This document shows, one piece after another, positions 1 to 7,692 of a DNA stretch of 64,000 nucleotides. The stretch's first letter is position 1. Every line of letters begins with the position of its first letter. Where the stretch lies: assembly GCA_963712065.1 (NCBI GenBank), contig CAVQGM010000002.1, positions 1,798,001-1,862,000 on the forward strand. Reading direction: 5' to 3'. The notes under the pieces were generated by a model. That model was not told where the DNA came from. It worked only from the letters and a program-made list of their open reading frames with translations, and did no database searches. Position numbers and translations under genes: made by a program. The DNA is from CAVQGM01 sp963712065 (GTDB taxonomy: Bacteria > Actinomycetota > Acidimicrobiia > Acidimicrobiales > Acidimicrobilacustridaceae).

Positions 1-230
1 GCCGCGGGCCAGCCGGTGGGCCCACGTCCCCGCGGCGCCGAACCGGCCGACCACGTCGGCGGGGTCGAGGGCGGCGAAGGCGCCGAGGGTGGGCAGCCCG
101 AGGCGGACGAGCACGTCGGCGAGCACGGCGCCGTCGTCGCCGAGGCCGGCGAGCACGGCGACCGGGAGGGGGGCGAGGAAGGCCGCTCCCCCGCCGGGGT
201 CGACGACGATGGTGGGGTCGGCGTGGCGGG
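1..230 (-). pseudogene. imuB (DNA polymerase Y-family-like) fragment, inverted second copy
   Basis: Translated on the minus strand, this stretch gives an uninterrupted peptide containing FLAPLPVAVLAGLGDDG and VLVRLGLPTLGAFAALDP, which matches the imuB copy on the plus strand at about 2070-2260 almost residue for residue. ImuB is a catalytically inactive Y-family polymerase homologue that acts with ImuA and DnaE2 in SOS mutagenesis. This copy is in frame where the plus-strand copy carries frameshifts, and it runs off the left edge, so it could belong to a longer, healthier imuB. At its 5' side it is joined to unrelated short patches (230-342) instead of the imuB N-terminus. Identity of the fragment is fairly sure; whether the gene is alive is unknown. 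Confidence 0.7.
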
Positions 231-342
231 GCGAGCGACCAGGGCGACATCTTCTCGGCTCGAGGGCGATCGAGCGGGCCCTCCCCGAGCGCCGCCACTC
301 GCCCCCGGGCCGAGTCGTTCACCCCCAACGCAGTCGAGGCCT
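230..342. other. mosaic junction between imuB fragment and decarboxylase remnant
   Basis: This 113-bp stretch matches neither neighbour. It contains two short exact matches to distant genes in the same window. Bases 230-257 are the reverse complement of 30930-30957, inside the PhoH-like gene at its EKMSPWSLA codons. Bases 308-331 match the coding strand of the binding-protein gene at 14340-14363, at its ESFTPNA codons. Matches of 28 and 24 bp are longer than expected by chance even in GC-rich DNA. The bases between them (258-307) were not traced. This could be a repair scar built from templated patches or an assembly chimera. Confidence 0.55.
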
Positions 343-627
343 CGGTCGGGGCCGAGGGCACGAACGAGAGCGCCCGGGGATGGTCCTGGGAGATGCACGC
401 CGGGGCCAGCACCTCCACCCACCGGCGCAGGGCCTCCTCGCCGCCCAGGCCCTCGGGGGGATCGTCCGCCCGGCGGCGGCGAGGGCGTCGGGCGGCACCG
501 GGCCGTCGAGGGTCGGCTCGTCCCGCACCCGGTCGAGGGCGTAGCCGAGCACGGCGGCGGCCAGGGCCTCGGTGCGGTCGTCGTAGGTGTGCACGCGGGC
601 GGGGCCGTCGAGCGCGGGATCGGTCAC
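342..627 (-). pseudogene. N-terminal remnant of PLP-dependent decarboxylase
   Basis: From a GTG at 627 the minus strand encodes a near copy of the first ~93 residues of the intact decarboxylase at 4606-5976, for example VHTYDDRTEALAAAVLGYAL against MHTYDDRTDALAADVLGYAL. A one-base loss near position 455, in a C/G run, breaks the frame. Similarity stops at about 342, before any PLP-binding or catalytic residue. It sits divergently from imuA (773) with an SOS box between them, which is the same arrangement as at 4398-4606 but inverted. It cannot make an active enzyme. Confidence 0.85.
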
Positions 628-741
628 CGTCCCATCGTGGCGCAGTGCGGGCCGTCGGCCCTCGCTCCCCGAGCTGGCTTCGAGAACGGCCGTCGTCGGC
701 GGCGGTCGCTCCCCGCCGGCACCGCAGGGGACTTGCGGGTT

Positions 742-757
742 TCGAACATATGTTCGA
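742..757. promoter_or_regulatory. perfect actinobacterial SOS (LexA) box
   Basis: TCGAACATATGTTCGA is a perfect 16-bp palindrome that fits the LexA operator known from mycobacteria and other Gram-positives (TCGAAC-N4-GTTCGA). It lies 15 bp upstream of the imuA ATG (773) and 115 bp from the start of the truncated decarboxylase on the other strand, so LexA bound here would cover the imuA promoter. imuA-imuB-dnaE2 genes are classic SOS targets, which supports the call. Confidence 0.9.
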
Positions 758-772
758 TACTGGACCGTGGCC

Positions 773-1561
773 ATGACCGAACCCTCGGCGTCCTCCGCAC
801 CGGCCGCGGAGCCGGGCCTGCCGCCCGAGCTGCGCCGGTTGGTCGAACGTACCCGCCCGGTGGCCCTGGCGCGCGAGCAGCAGCTGCCCGTGCTCGACGC
901 CCTCGCCCCCTGGTCCCCGGCAGGGCCCTCCGCCGGGGCGCCACGGTGGTCGTGGCCGGGGCCGACGGCGCCACCTCCCTCGCCCTCGCCCTGGCGGCGG
1001 GGGCGTCGGCCGCCGGCTCGTGGGTCGCCGCCGTCGGCCTGCCCGACCTCGGCCTGCCCGCCGCCGCCGAGCTCGGCGTCGCCCTCGAGCGCCTGGCCGT
1101 CGTCCGTCGCCCGCCTCCGGCGTCGTGGGGCACCGTCGTCGCCGCCCTCATCGGGGCCTTCGACGTGATCCTGCTCGCTCCCGCCCACCGCGTGCGCCCG
1201 GCCGACGCCCGCCGCCTCGCCGCCCGGGCGCGCGAGCGGGTGCGTGCTCGTCGCCCTCGCCCCACCCGATCGTCGGGGGGCGCCGGGCGACGCCGACGTC
1301 ACCCTCACGGTCGCCACCACCCGGTGGGAGGGCCTCGGCTCGGGCCACGGCCACCGCCGCGCCCGCCGGGTCGAGGTCGTCGCTGGCGGTCGCCGGGAGG
1401 CCGACCGCCCCCGCCGGATCGAGCTGTGGCTCCCGTCCCCGGACCCGGCCGTCCCGTCGGCCCCGTCGGCCCGCGTCGGCCCCGACACCGACACTCACAC
1501 CGACACCGCCGGTGGCGCCCTCGCCCCGGTCGTGCCCCACACCCGGCGGCGTTCCGGCTGA
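773..1561 (+). pseudogene. imuA: imuA-like SOS mutasome gene, frameshifted
   Basis: ImuA is a RecA-like partner of ImuB and DnaE2 in damage-induced mutagenesis. From ATG 773 the protein reads LPPELRRLVERTRPVALARE, then shifts frame at about 908 in a run of C. It continues in the next frame through GATVVVAGADGATSLALALA and a domain ending DVILLAPAHRVRPADARRLA, and shifts again at about 1238 into a tail ending at TGA 1559-1561. Joined up, it would be about 260 residues, normal for actinobacterial ImuA. The N-terminal 45 codons recur, inverted, at 4398-4531. imuB follows. Two frame breaks mean no full-length protein unless they are sequence errors. Confidence 0.75.
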
Positions 1562-1589
1562 CCGGCGACCGGCCCGGGGGCGATCGCCG

Positions 1590-3120
1590 GGGGGGAGCGC
1601 CGCCGGTGGCGCGTTGCCCCGACGGGCCGGTGGGGGCCGCCGGGCCCCGGCCCACGAGCCGGGGGCGGGCGGGCCAACCGCGTGCTGGCCACCTCGCCCG
1701 CCGCCCGGGCCGAGGGCGTCACCGCCGGCCAACGCCGGCGTGAGGCCCAGGGGCGCGGTCCCGACCTCGCGGTGATCGAGCACGACGAGCACGGCGACGC
1801 CGGCTCTTCGAGCCGATCGCCGGCGCCCTCGAGGTGTTCACCCCTCGCATCGAGCTCACCCGGCCCGGCACCGCCGGGTTCGCCACGCGGGGCCCCGCCC
1901 GCTTCTTCGGTGGTGACGACGTGCTCGCCGCCCGGGTGCGCGCCGCCGTCGACACCGCCCTCGCCCCGTTCGGGTGGACCGGGCACGCCCACGTCGGCAT
2001 CGCCGACGGGGCCTTCACCGCCGCCCTCGCCGCCCGGCAGGCCGCTCCCACGCTGGTGGTGACGGTGGGTGACGGCGCCGGCCTTCCTCGCCCCGCTCCC
2101 GGTCGGTGTGCTGGCCGGCCTCGGCGACGACGGGTCGGGCCTGGCCGACGTGCTCGTCCGCCTCGGGCTCCGCACCCTCGGCGCCTTCGCCGCCGTCGAC
2201 CCCGGCGACGTGGTCGGCCGGTTCGGGGCGACGGGGGCCGGGCCCACCGGCTGGCCCGGGGCCTCGACCCCCGCCCGCCCGACGCCATCCCGCCCCCGCC
2301 CGAGCTGGCCGTCGAGGCCGAGATCGACCCACCCGCCGACCGGGTCGACGTGGTCGCCTTCACCGCCAAGCGCCTGGCCGACGACCTCCACGACCGTCTG
2401 TCGGCCCGGGGCCTCGCCTGCACCCGGGTGGTGATCGTGGTCGAGACCGAGCACGGCGAGCGGCAGGAGCGGACGTGGCGCCACGAGGGTGCCCTCGGCG
2501 CCGCCGCCGTGGCCGAGCGCGCCCGGTGGCAGCTCGACGGCTGGCTCACCGGGCCCACCGTCGCCCGGCCCACCGCCGGCGTCACCCACCTCGCCCTGGT
2601 GCCCGACGAGGTCGTGCCCGGGCGAGGTCGCCAGCTCGGCTTCTGGGGAGGCGAGACGGCGGGGGCCGACCGCGCCGCCCGCGCCCTGGCGCGGGTCCAG
2701 GGCCTGCTCGGCCCCGACGCCGTCACCGTCCCCGAGTGGCGCGGCGGCCGGGGCCCAGGCGAGCGCATCGCCCTCGTGCCCGCCACCGCCGTCGACCTGA
2801 CCGCCCCCCGGGCCCTCGTCCCCGACGGCCCGGGGCCGACGGGTTCCGCCCTCGCCCCGTGGCCGGGACGGGTCCCCCCACCGGCCCCGGCCACGGTGCC
2901 ACCCTCGCCCCGCCCCGCCGAGGTGGCCGACGACGCCGGCACCCGGGTGGTGGTCGACGGGCGGGGGCAGGCCGCGGCGGCGCCGGCCCGGCTGTCGATC
3001 GACGGGGGCCCGTGGGCGGCGGTCGAGGCGTGGGCCGGGCCGTGGCCCTGCGAGGAGCGCTGGTGGGACCCGGCCGCCGCCCGTCGCCGGGCCCGCTTCC
3101 AGGTGGTCGCCGGCGGTCGG
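1590..3120 (+). pseudogene. imuB: imuB-like Y-family polymerase homologue, multiply frameshifted and 3' truncated
   Basis: Pieces of ImuB can be read in successive frames: a CPDGPVGAAG start (family CPDWPV, about 1605), NRVLATSPAARAEGV (1679), GPARFFGGDDVLAARV (about 1890), FLAPLPVGVLAGLGDDG (about 2085), then one long frame from about 2250 with the C-terminal region GGWSAA-like domains ending RARFQVVAGGRAH at about 3120. Frame changes occur near 1680, 1810, 2070 and 2240. The last ~20 residues expected in ImuB (the tryptophan-rich end) are replaced by the unrelated sequence starting at 3121. ImuB lacks polymerase activity but binds the beta clamp and DnaE2. No dnaE2 is present in the window. 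The gene is non-functional as written. Confidence 0.75.
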
Positions 3121-3958
3121 GCCCACAGCTGCATCGATCGCTCGGCCCCGTGTACCACGAGCCGCTCGTCCTCCCCCTGGCGGTGTCTGCGGCGTGGGCG
3201 ATCGACGATCTCCTCGTCAAGAGTTGGCGACGCCGGATCGCCGTCGGTCTCGGTGTGGCGATGGCCGGGCTGCTTACCCTCGGTATGGCCCGACCGGTGC
3301 TCGAGCGGGCAAACCGAGACGGTCAGTTCCGGGCAGACGAGGCTGCGTCGGTGAGCGCTTCGGATCCATCGCTGGCGATGCAGGCGCCAACCTTCCCAGG
3401 CGATCCGTACGTCAGGTTCGCCAATGAACCCGATCTCAGCGGCGACCAAGTCGTCGCGGTCGACGACCCAACCGGCGCGTGCAACTCGCGTACCGCTTCC
3501 CCGAGCGGACGCTCATCCTGCTCGAAGACCGCAAACCATTCGGCGACCTCTTCGGCAAGTCACGCCTGGAGCGACTCGAGCCGCGGCGGGTCGAAGGCCC
3601 GACGGTGTCGTTCACGATCGAGGAGGGACCCGGGGCACCTGCGCTGCCCGCGTGGATCGCCGTCGGCGATCGCACCGCATCGGTTGGTGACGACGGCACG
3701 GTCCTCGTCGCAGCGGCTGACGTGCCCGACGGTGTCCCCACCACCGTTACCCTGTTCCTCGCCGCCACACCGGATCTCGCGACGGCACCGTTCCGGCTGG
3801 AGTGGACGGTGCTGCGAGTAGATGGTCAGCTGCGCACGCTCGATGAGCCCCGACCGCTTCAGTACTACGACTTCGGTGAAGGCAGGACTGCGACCGCCGT
3901 GACCGATATGCGCCCCGCAGTGGACGGCGTCGCGGCTGCTGGAGGTTCCCCGGGTTGA
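3121..3958 (+). pseudogene. C-terminal fragment of a membrane protein, possibly a glycosyltransferase
   Basis: Immediately after the imuB break a different gene begins in mid-protein. A hydrophobic segment (LVLPLAVSAAWAIDDLLV) is followed by a basic stretch and a second hydrophobic segment (IAVGLGVAMAGLLTLGMA). After a frameshift near 3478 a soluble domain containing YRFPERTLILLEDRKPFGDL runs to a TGA at 3956-3958. The layout resembles the last membrane helices and extracytoplasmic tail of a large polyprenol-linked glycosyltransferase or related membrane protein, but the family is a guess. Base composition is visibly less GC-biased than around it, and start and N-terminus are missing, so this is a transposed remnant and not a gene. 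Confidence 0.5.
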
Positions 3959-4023
3959 CGGACACCTGAGCTGAGGGGAAGTTGGGCGTCTGGAAGGAAT
4001 CCTGATCGCGCGCTCCCCAACCT

Positions 4024-4152
4024 GCGGAGTTGCGTCAACGAGCCGTCGAGCTTGCGGGGATGCGGAAGAAGCCGGTGTCGCGGATCGCTGCCGATCTTGG
4101 GATCTCCGAGAGCTCTCTGCGGAACTGGATGACACAAGCCGACATCGACCCG
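4024..4152 (+). mobile_element. IS3-like transposase OrfA fragment
   Basis: The frame from 4027 reads ELRQRAVELAGMRKKPVSRI and then AADLGISESSLRNWMTQADI, the helix-turn-helix that opens OrfA of IS3-family elements. The first ~10 residues expected before it and everything after the motif are missing. It is directly joined to an IS30-like tail (4155). It is a dead remnant. Confidence 0.75.
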
Positions 4153-4154
4153 CC

Positions 4155-4232
4155 CTCAAGCTCAACACCCGACCTCGCAAGGCCCTCGGGAACCGCACCC
4201 CCGCCACCATCCTCGAGCAGGTGTTTCTCTGA
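4155..4232 (+). mobile_element. IS30-like transposase C-terminal tail
   Basis: The frame from 4155 reads LKLNTRPRKALGNRTPATIL, followed by a few residues and TGA at 4230-4232. An LN-x-RPRK-x-LG-x-x-TPA motif is the characteristic end of IS30-family DDE transposases. Only this 25-codon tail remains, wedged between two IS3-like pieces, so one element inserted near another and both were later deleted. Confidence 0.7.
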
Positions 4233-4235
4233 CCG

Positions 4236-4397
4236 CCTGAATCTGCTGCCGCGCACTTCGCCAGGAGAACCTCCTCCAAGTTGGCCTACACCTTCATCGC
4301 CGAGTGCTGCTCGAACCTGCCCGTCGCTGTCTGTTGCCACGAGACGGGGGTGTCGACCTCGGGCTTCCACCACCACCCCGTCACGGCCTGGTCCGAG
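4236..4397 (+). mobile_element. IS3-like OrfA end / OrfB start fragment
   Basis: SAAAHFARRTSS resembles the end of IS3 OrfA (usual form AAAxFARE). It is followed by KLAYTFIAECCSNLPVAVCC and TGVSTSGF, the usual start of IS3-family OrfB. The integrase core with its DDE residues is absent. Similarity ends at about 4397, exactly where the inverted imuA remnant starts, so the element edge coincides with a rearrangement breakpoint. Confidence 0.65.
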
Positions 4398-4531
4398 GTG
4401 TCGAGCACGGGGAGCTGCTGCTCGCGCGCCAGGGCCACCGGTCGGGCGCGTTCGACCAGTCGCCGCAGCTCGGGCGGGAGGGTGCCTACGGCACCGGCCG
4501 GGGAAGGAGGCGAGTGGGCGGTCACGGCCAC
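4398..4531 (-). pseudogene. imuA N-terminal remnant, second copy
   Basis: From GTG 4531 the minus strand encodes TLPPELRRLVERARPVALA followed by REQQLPVLD, nearly identical to codons 17-45 of the imuA copy at 773. Similarity ends abruptly at about 4398 against the IS3-like fragment. Together with the SOS box (4542) and the decarboxylase (4606) it is the counterpart, in opposite orientation, of the block at 342-900. This was presumably the original imuA partner of the intact decarboxylase. Confidence 0.85.
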
Positions 4532-4541
4532 CGGCCCAGTA

Positions 4542-4557
4542 TCGAACAGGAGTTCGG
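4542..4557. promoter_or_regulatory. SOS (LexA) box, one mismatch
   Basis: TCGAACAGGAGTTCGG fits TCGAAC-N4-GTTCGA with one change in the last base. It lies 10 bp upstream of the imuA remnant start (4531) on the minus strand and 48 bp upstream of the decarboxylase GTG (4606) on the plus strand. Since imuA is broken here, the only complete gene this operator could still control is the decarboxylase. Confidence 0.8.
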
Positions 4558-4605
4558 TGATCGCAACCCGTCGCCGACCCCCCGTCGACGCGCCACAGTG
4601 GGGCG

Positions 4606-5976
4606 GTGACCGATCCCACCCGCATGCACACCTACGACGACCGCACCGACGCCCTGGCCGCCGACGTGCTCGGCTACGCCCTGGTCCGCATCCGCGACGA
4701 CCCCACCCTCGACGGCCCCGCCGACCCGGCCACCCTGGCCGCCGCCGTCGGGCGCACCATCACCCCCGAGGGGCTGGGCGGCGACGAGGCGCTGCGCCGC
4801 TGGGTCGACGTGCTGGCCCCTGCGTGCATCTCCCAGGACCATCCCCGCGCCCTGTCGTTCGTCCCGTCGGCGCCGACCGAGGCGGCGGTGCTGTTCGACC
4901 TGGTGGTCGGGGCGTCGTCGATCTACGCCGGGTCGTGGCTCGAGGGGGCGGGGGCCATCCACGCCGAGAACGAGGCCCTCCGGTGGATCGCCGACCTGGC
5001 CGGGTTGCCCGAGGGCTCCGGCGGCTGCTTCGTGTCGGGCGGCACGGCGGGCAACCTGTCGGCCCTGGTGGCCGCCCGCCACACCGCCGGGATCGAGCGG
5101 GGCCGGCCCGCCCGTTGGCGGGTGGCGTGCTCGGCCGAGGCCCACTCGTCGGTGGCGTCGGCGGCGCGGGTGATGGACGTCGAGGTGCTCGACGTGCCGA
5201 CCGACGAGCGGGGCCGGCTCACCGGCGAGGCCCTCGACGCCACCCTCGACGCGGCCGGCACCGACGGGGTGTTCGCCGTCGTGGCCACCGGCGGCACGAC
5301 CAACGCCGGGCAGGTCGACGACCTGGCCGGGGTGGCGGCGGCGTGTGAGCACCACGGGCTGTGGATGCACGTCGACGGCGCCTACGGTGGGGCCGCCCTC
5401 GCAGCGCCGAGCGCCCGGCCCCTCTTCGCCGGCATCGAGCGGGCCGACTCGCTGGTGGTGGATCCGCACAAGTGGCTGTTCTCGCCGTTCGACTGCGCCG
5501 CCCTCGTGTACCGCCGCCCCGAGCTGGCCCGAGCGGCCCACACCCAGGAGGCGGCCTACCTCGAGGTGCTCCACCACCCGGAGGACCGCGGAGAGTGGAA
5601 CGCCTCGGACTACGCCCATCACCTGAGCCGTCGGGCCCGGGGCCTGCCGTTCTGGTTCTCGTTGGCCACGTGGGGCACCGACGCCTACGCCGACGCGGTC
5701 GAGCGGACGCTGACGACGGCCCACGAGATCGCGGCGGTGATCGACGCCCGACCCGGGTTCGAGCTGGTGATGGAGCCCGAGCTGTCGGTGGTGATGTTCC
5801 GCCGGCTCGGGTGGGACCGGGCCGACTACCAGGCCTGGAGCGACCGCATGCTGGCCGAGGGCGTCAGCCTCACGGTGCCGAGCAGCTGGCGGGGCGACCC
5901 GGTCATGCGGTTCTGCGTCGTCAACCCCCGCACGACGCTGGCGGACCTCGAGCTCATCCTCGACGAGATGGACTGA
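4606..5976 (+). CDS. PLP-dependent decarboxylase (group II / aromatic amino acid type)
   Basis: 456 residues, typical for fold-type I decarboxylases of the DDC/glutamate/histidine group. SGGTAGN (144-150) binds the cofactor phosphate, H180 should stack on the PLP ring, HVDGAYGG (255-262) carries the aspartate that pairs with the pyridine nitrogen, and SLVVDPHKW (282-290) holds the Schiff-base lysine K289. It would convert an amino acid to an amine and CO2 in the cytosol; the substrate cannot be told from sequence. The GTG start is supported by the matching GTG of the truncated copy at 627. An SOS box lies upstream and a strong hairpin follows the stop. It stands alone, divergent from an imuA remnant. 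Confidence 0.85.
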   Translation: MTDPTRMHTYDDRTDALAADVLGYALVRIRDDPTLDGPADPATLAAAVGRTITPEGLGGDEALRRWVDVLAPACISQDHPRALSFVPSAPTEAAVLFDLVVGASSIYAGSWLEGAGAIHAENEALRWIADLAGLPEGSGGCFVSGGTAGNLSALVAARHTAGIERGRPARWRVACSAEAHSSVASAARVMDVEVLDVPTDERGRLTGEALDATLDAAGTDGVFAVVATGGTTNAGQVDDLAGVAAACEHHGLWMHVDGAYGGAALAAPSARPLFAGIERADSLVVDPHKWLFSPFDCAALVYRRPELARAAHTQEAAYLEVLHHPEDRGEWNASDYAHHLSRRARGLPFWFSLATWGTDAYADAVERTLTTAHEIAAVIDARPGFELVMEPELSVVMFRRLGWDRADYQAWSDRMLAEGVSLTVPSSWRGDPVMRFCVVNPRTTLADLELILDEMD

Positions 5977-5982
5977 ACGACC

Positions 5983-6032
5983 GTTCTGGTGTGACTTCCG
6001 GGCGCTGGAGCGCCCGGAAGTCACACCAGAAC
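5983..6032. terminator. perfect 23-bp stem hairpin, bidirectional terminator
   Basis: A perfect inverted repeat has its left arm at 5983-6005, loop TGGA at 6006-6009 and right arm at 6010-6032. It lies six bases after the decarboxylase stop and 22 bases before the end of the convergent oxidoreductase gene, so it can serve both strands. No long T tract flanks it, as is common in high-GC actinobacteria. Confidence 0.85.
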
Positions 6033-6053
6033 CGGGGATCGGCGCGGGCCCGG

Positions 6054-6818
6054 CTACCGGCCGGACTCGGCCAGCAGGCGCTCCACCCCGGACAGGTCGA
6101 AGGGTGGGCCGATGCCGTGGATCAGGTGCGTGGCCCCGGCCTCGAGGAACTCGTCGATCTCGTCGAGCTCCTTCGGGTTCATGAGCCCGACCGTCCGCTC
6201 GATCTCGGCCGGATCGCGACCGAGCCGCCCGCACCAGTCGTCGAGCACGGCGTTCTTCCTGGCGTAGCTCGACGGCGGGCCGAAGGTGTTCCACGAGTCG
6301 CCGTGCTCGGCGACGAGGCGCAGCGTGACCTTCTCGCCGCTGCCGCCGATGAAGACGGGCAGGTCACCGACCGGCGGTGGGTTGAGCTTGGCCAGCCGGG
6401 CCTTGATGCGGGGCAGGGCGGCCTCCAGGTCGCGCAGCCGCCCGCCGGCGGTGCCGAAGTCGTAGCCGTACTCGTCGTAGTCCTTCTCGAACCAGCCCGA
6501 CCCGATGCCGAGGTACGCCCGGCCGCCGCTCAGGTGGTCGACGGTGCGGGCCATGTCGGCCAGCAGCTCGGGGTTGCGGTACGAGTTGCAGGTGACCATC
6601 ACGCCGATGCGGGCGTCCGACGTGTCGGCGGCCATGGCCGCCAGCAGCGACCAGCCCTCGAAGTGGGCCCCGTCGGGCTCGCCGTAGAGCGGGAAGAAGT
6701 GGTCCCACACCCAGATCGAGTCGACGCCGAGCGCGTCGGCGGCCTTCCACGCGTGGCGCAGCTGATCGGTGGTGCAGTGCTGGGGGTGCAGCTGCACCCC
6801 GACCTGGAACCTGGCCAT
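6054..6818 (-). CDS. LLM-class (F420-dependent type) oxidoreductase
   Basis: 254 residues with the TIM-barrel luciferase-like pattern: FQVGVQLHPQ at the start, VDSIWVWDHFFPLYG in strand 2, RIGVMVTCNSYRNPELLADM in the middle, and GGRAYLGIGSGW preceding the region that binds the flavin or deazaflavin. These enzymes use F420 or FMN for hydride transfer; the substrate is unknown. The ATG at 6818 is chosen over one 18 bases upstream because a GAGGGGG ribosome site lies just before it. A cofC gene at 23849 shows the organism makes F420, which favours F420 over FMN. Confidence 0.8.
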   Translation of the reverse strand: MARFQVGVQLHPQHCTTDQLRHAWKAADALGVDSIWVWDHFFPLYGEPDGAHFEGWSLLAAMAADTSDARIGVMVTCNSYRNPELLADMARTVDHLSGGRAYLGIGSGWFEKDYDEYGYDFGTAGGRLRDLEAALPRIKARLAKLNPPPVGDLPVFIGGSGEKVTLRLVAEHGDSWNTFGPPSSYARKNAVLDDWCGRLGRDPAEIERTVGLMNPKELDEIDEFLEAGATHLIHGIGPPFDLSGVERLLAESGR

Positions 6819-6863
6819 GTCGCCCCCTCGGGTCATCCGACGAGCACGACCGTATCGGCGGCG

Positions 6864-7187
6864 TCAGGCCTCGACGCCCTCGGGGATCTCGACCTCGACG
6901 CCCTCGCGGTAGTAGAGGAACAGCTCCTCGACGAGCTCCTTGACGCCGTCGGTCGAGCCGTTCGGCGCCACGTTGACCGTGATCACGTTGCTGTTCACGT
7001 GCACGCTGTCGATGCCGCCACGCTCGAACAGGCGTCGGGCCAGCACGGAGCCGGGATGGTCGCCCTGGGCGTCGTCGAGGGAGCGGTAGTACTCGTGTCC
7101 CATGCCGGTGATGCTGCGGTTGATCTCGAACCGCACCACGCCGGGGCGGGCGCCGCGCTTCTCGATGACGGTGACGGGCTGTCCCAT
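6864..7187 (-). CDS. Nfu/NifU N-terminal domain protein
   Basis: 107 residues matching the Nfu N-terminal domain: it has the usual FxxNxxI-like start (RFEINRSITG), a SVLARRLFERGGIDSVHVNS segment, and an ITVNVAPNG-type strand before a helix. In Nfu proteins this domain precedes the [Fe-S] scaffold domain with CxxC; here the cysteine domain is absent and no cysteine is present, so it cannot itself hold a cluster. Its role is unknown. It lies between the oxidoreductase and a small membrane protein, all on the minus strand, with a 13-bp gap to the latter, suggesting a short operon. Confidence 0.7.
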   Translation of the reverse strand: MGQPVTVIEKRGARPGVVRFEINRSITGMGHEYYRSLDDAQGDHPGSVLARRLFERGGIDSVHVNSNVITVNVAPNGSTDGVKELVEELFLYYREGVEVEIPEGVEA

Positions 7188-7199
7188 GGGGTGGGCAGG

Positions 7200-7604
7200 T
7201 TACCGGGGCACCGGTTCGCCGAGCCAGATGGTGCGGGCGGCGCGGGCCACCGGCCAGGCCAGGGCCACGGCGACCACGCCGAGCATCAGGTGCACCGCCA
7301 CGAAGCCGACCGAGTGGCCGCCGAGGGCGATCTGCACCATCCGGACGGGCCAGTAGACGATCGACAGGACGGCGAGGGCCAGGAGGACACCGGCCCCGGT
7401 GCGGTCGACGGCCCGATGCCGGCGGGAGAAGAGCACGACGGCGGCGGCGACGGCCAGCACGCCGAAGATCGCCGCGGTGACGAACGAGACGACGCGGGCC
7501 GCGGTCGACTCGTCGCCGCTCACGGTGTTGGCGACGCGGTTCGCCCACACGAAGACGGTCCAGGCCACGAGGCCGGCCGCGTACCAACGGGTGCGAGGGG
7601 TCAT
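7200..7604 (-). CDS. small four-helix membrane protein, unknown function
   Basis: 134 residues. Four hydrophobic segments are visible at about residues 6-22, 38-61, 69-87 and 97-118, with short basic links (SRRHRAVDR), consistent with an integral inner-membrane protein. No catalytic motif or family is recognised. It is the first gene of a probable minus-strand operon with the Nfu-domain protein and the LLM oxidoreductase, and is divergent from the acyl-CoA dehydrogenase at 7746. Confidence 0.65.
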   Translation of the reverse strand: MTPRTRWYAAGLVAWTVFVWANRVANTVSGDESTAARVVSFVTAAIFGVLAVAAAVVLFSRRHRAVDRTGAGVLLALAVLSIVYWPVRMVQIALGGHSVGFVAVHLMLGVVAVALAWPVARAARTIWLGEPVPR

Positions 7605-7692
7605 GCCGGCACGGTACCGAGCGACGGCCCGGCCTCCGAATCGGGCGAAACCCCGGGGTCCGAGATGGGACGGCCACCGCCCCGCCCGCTAT

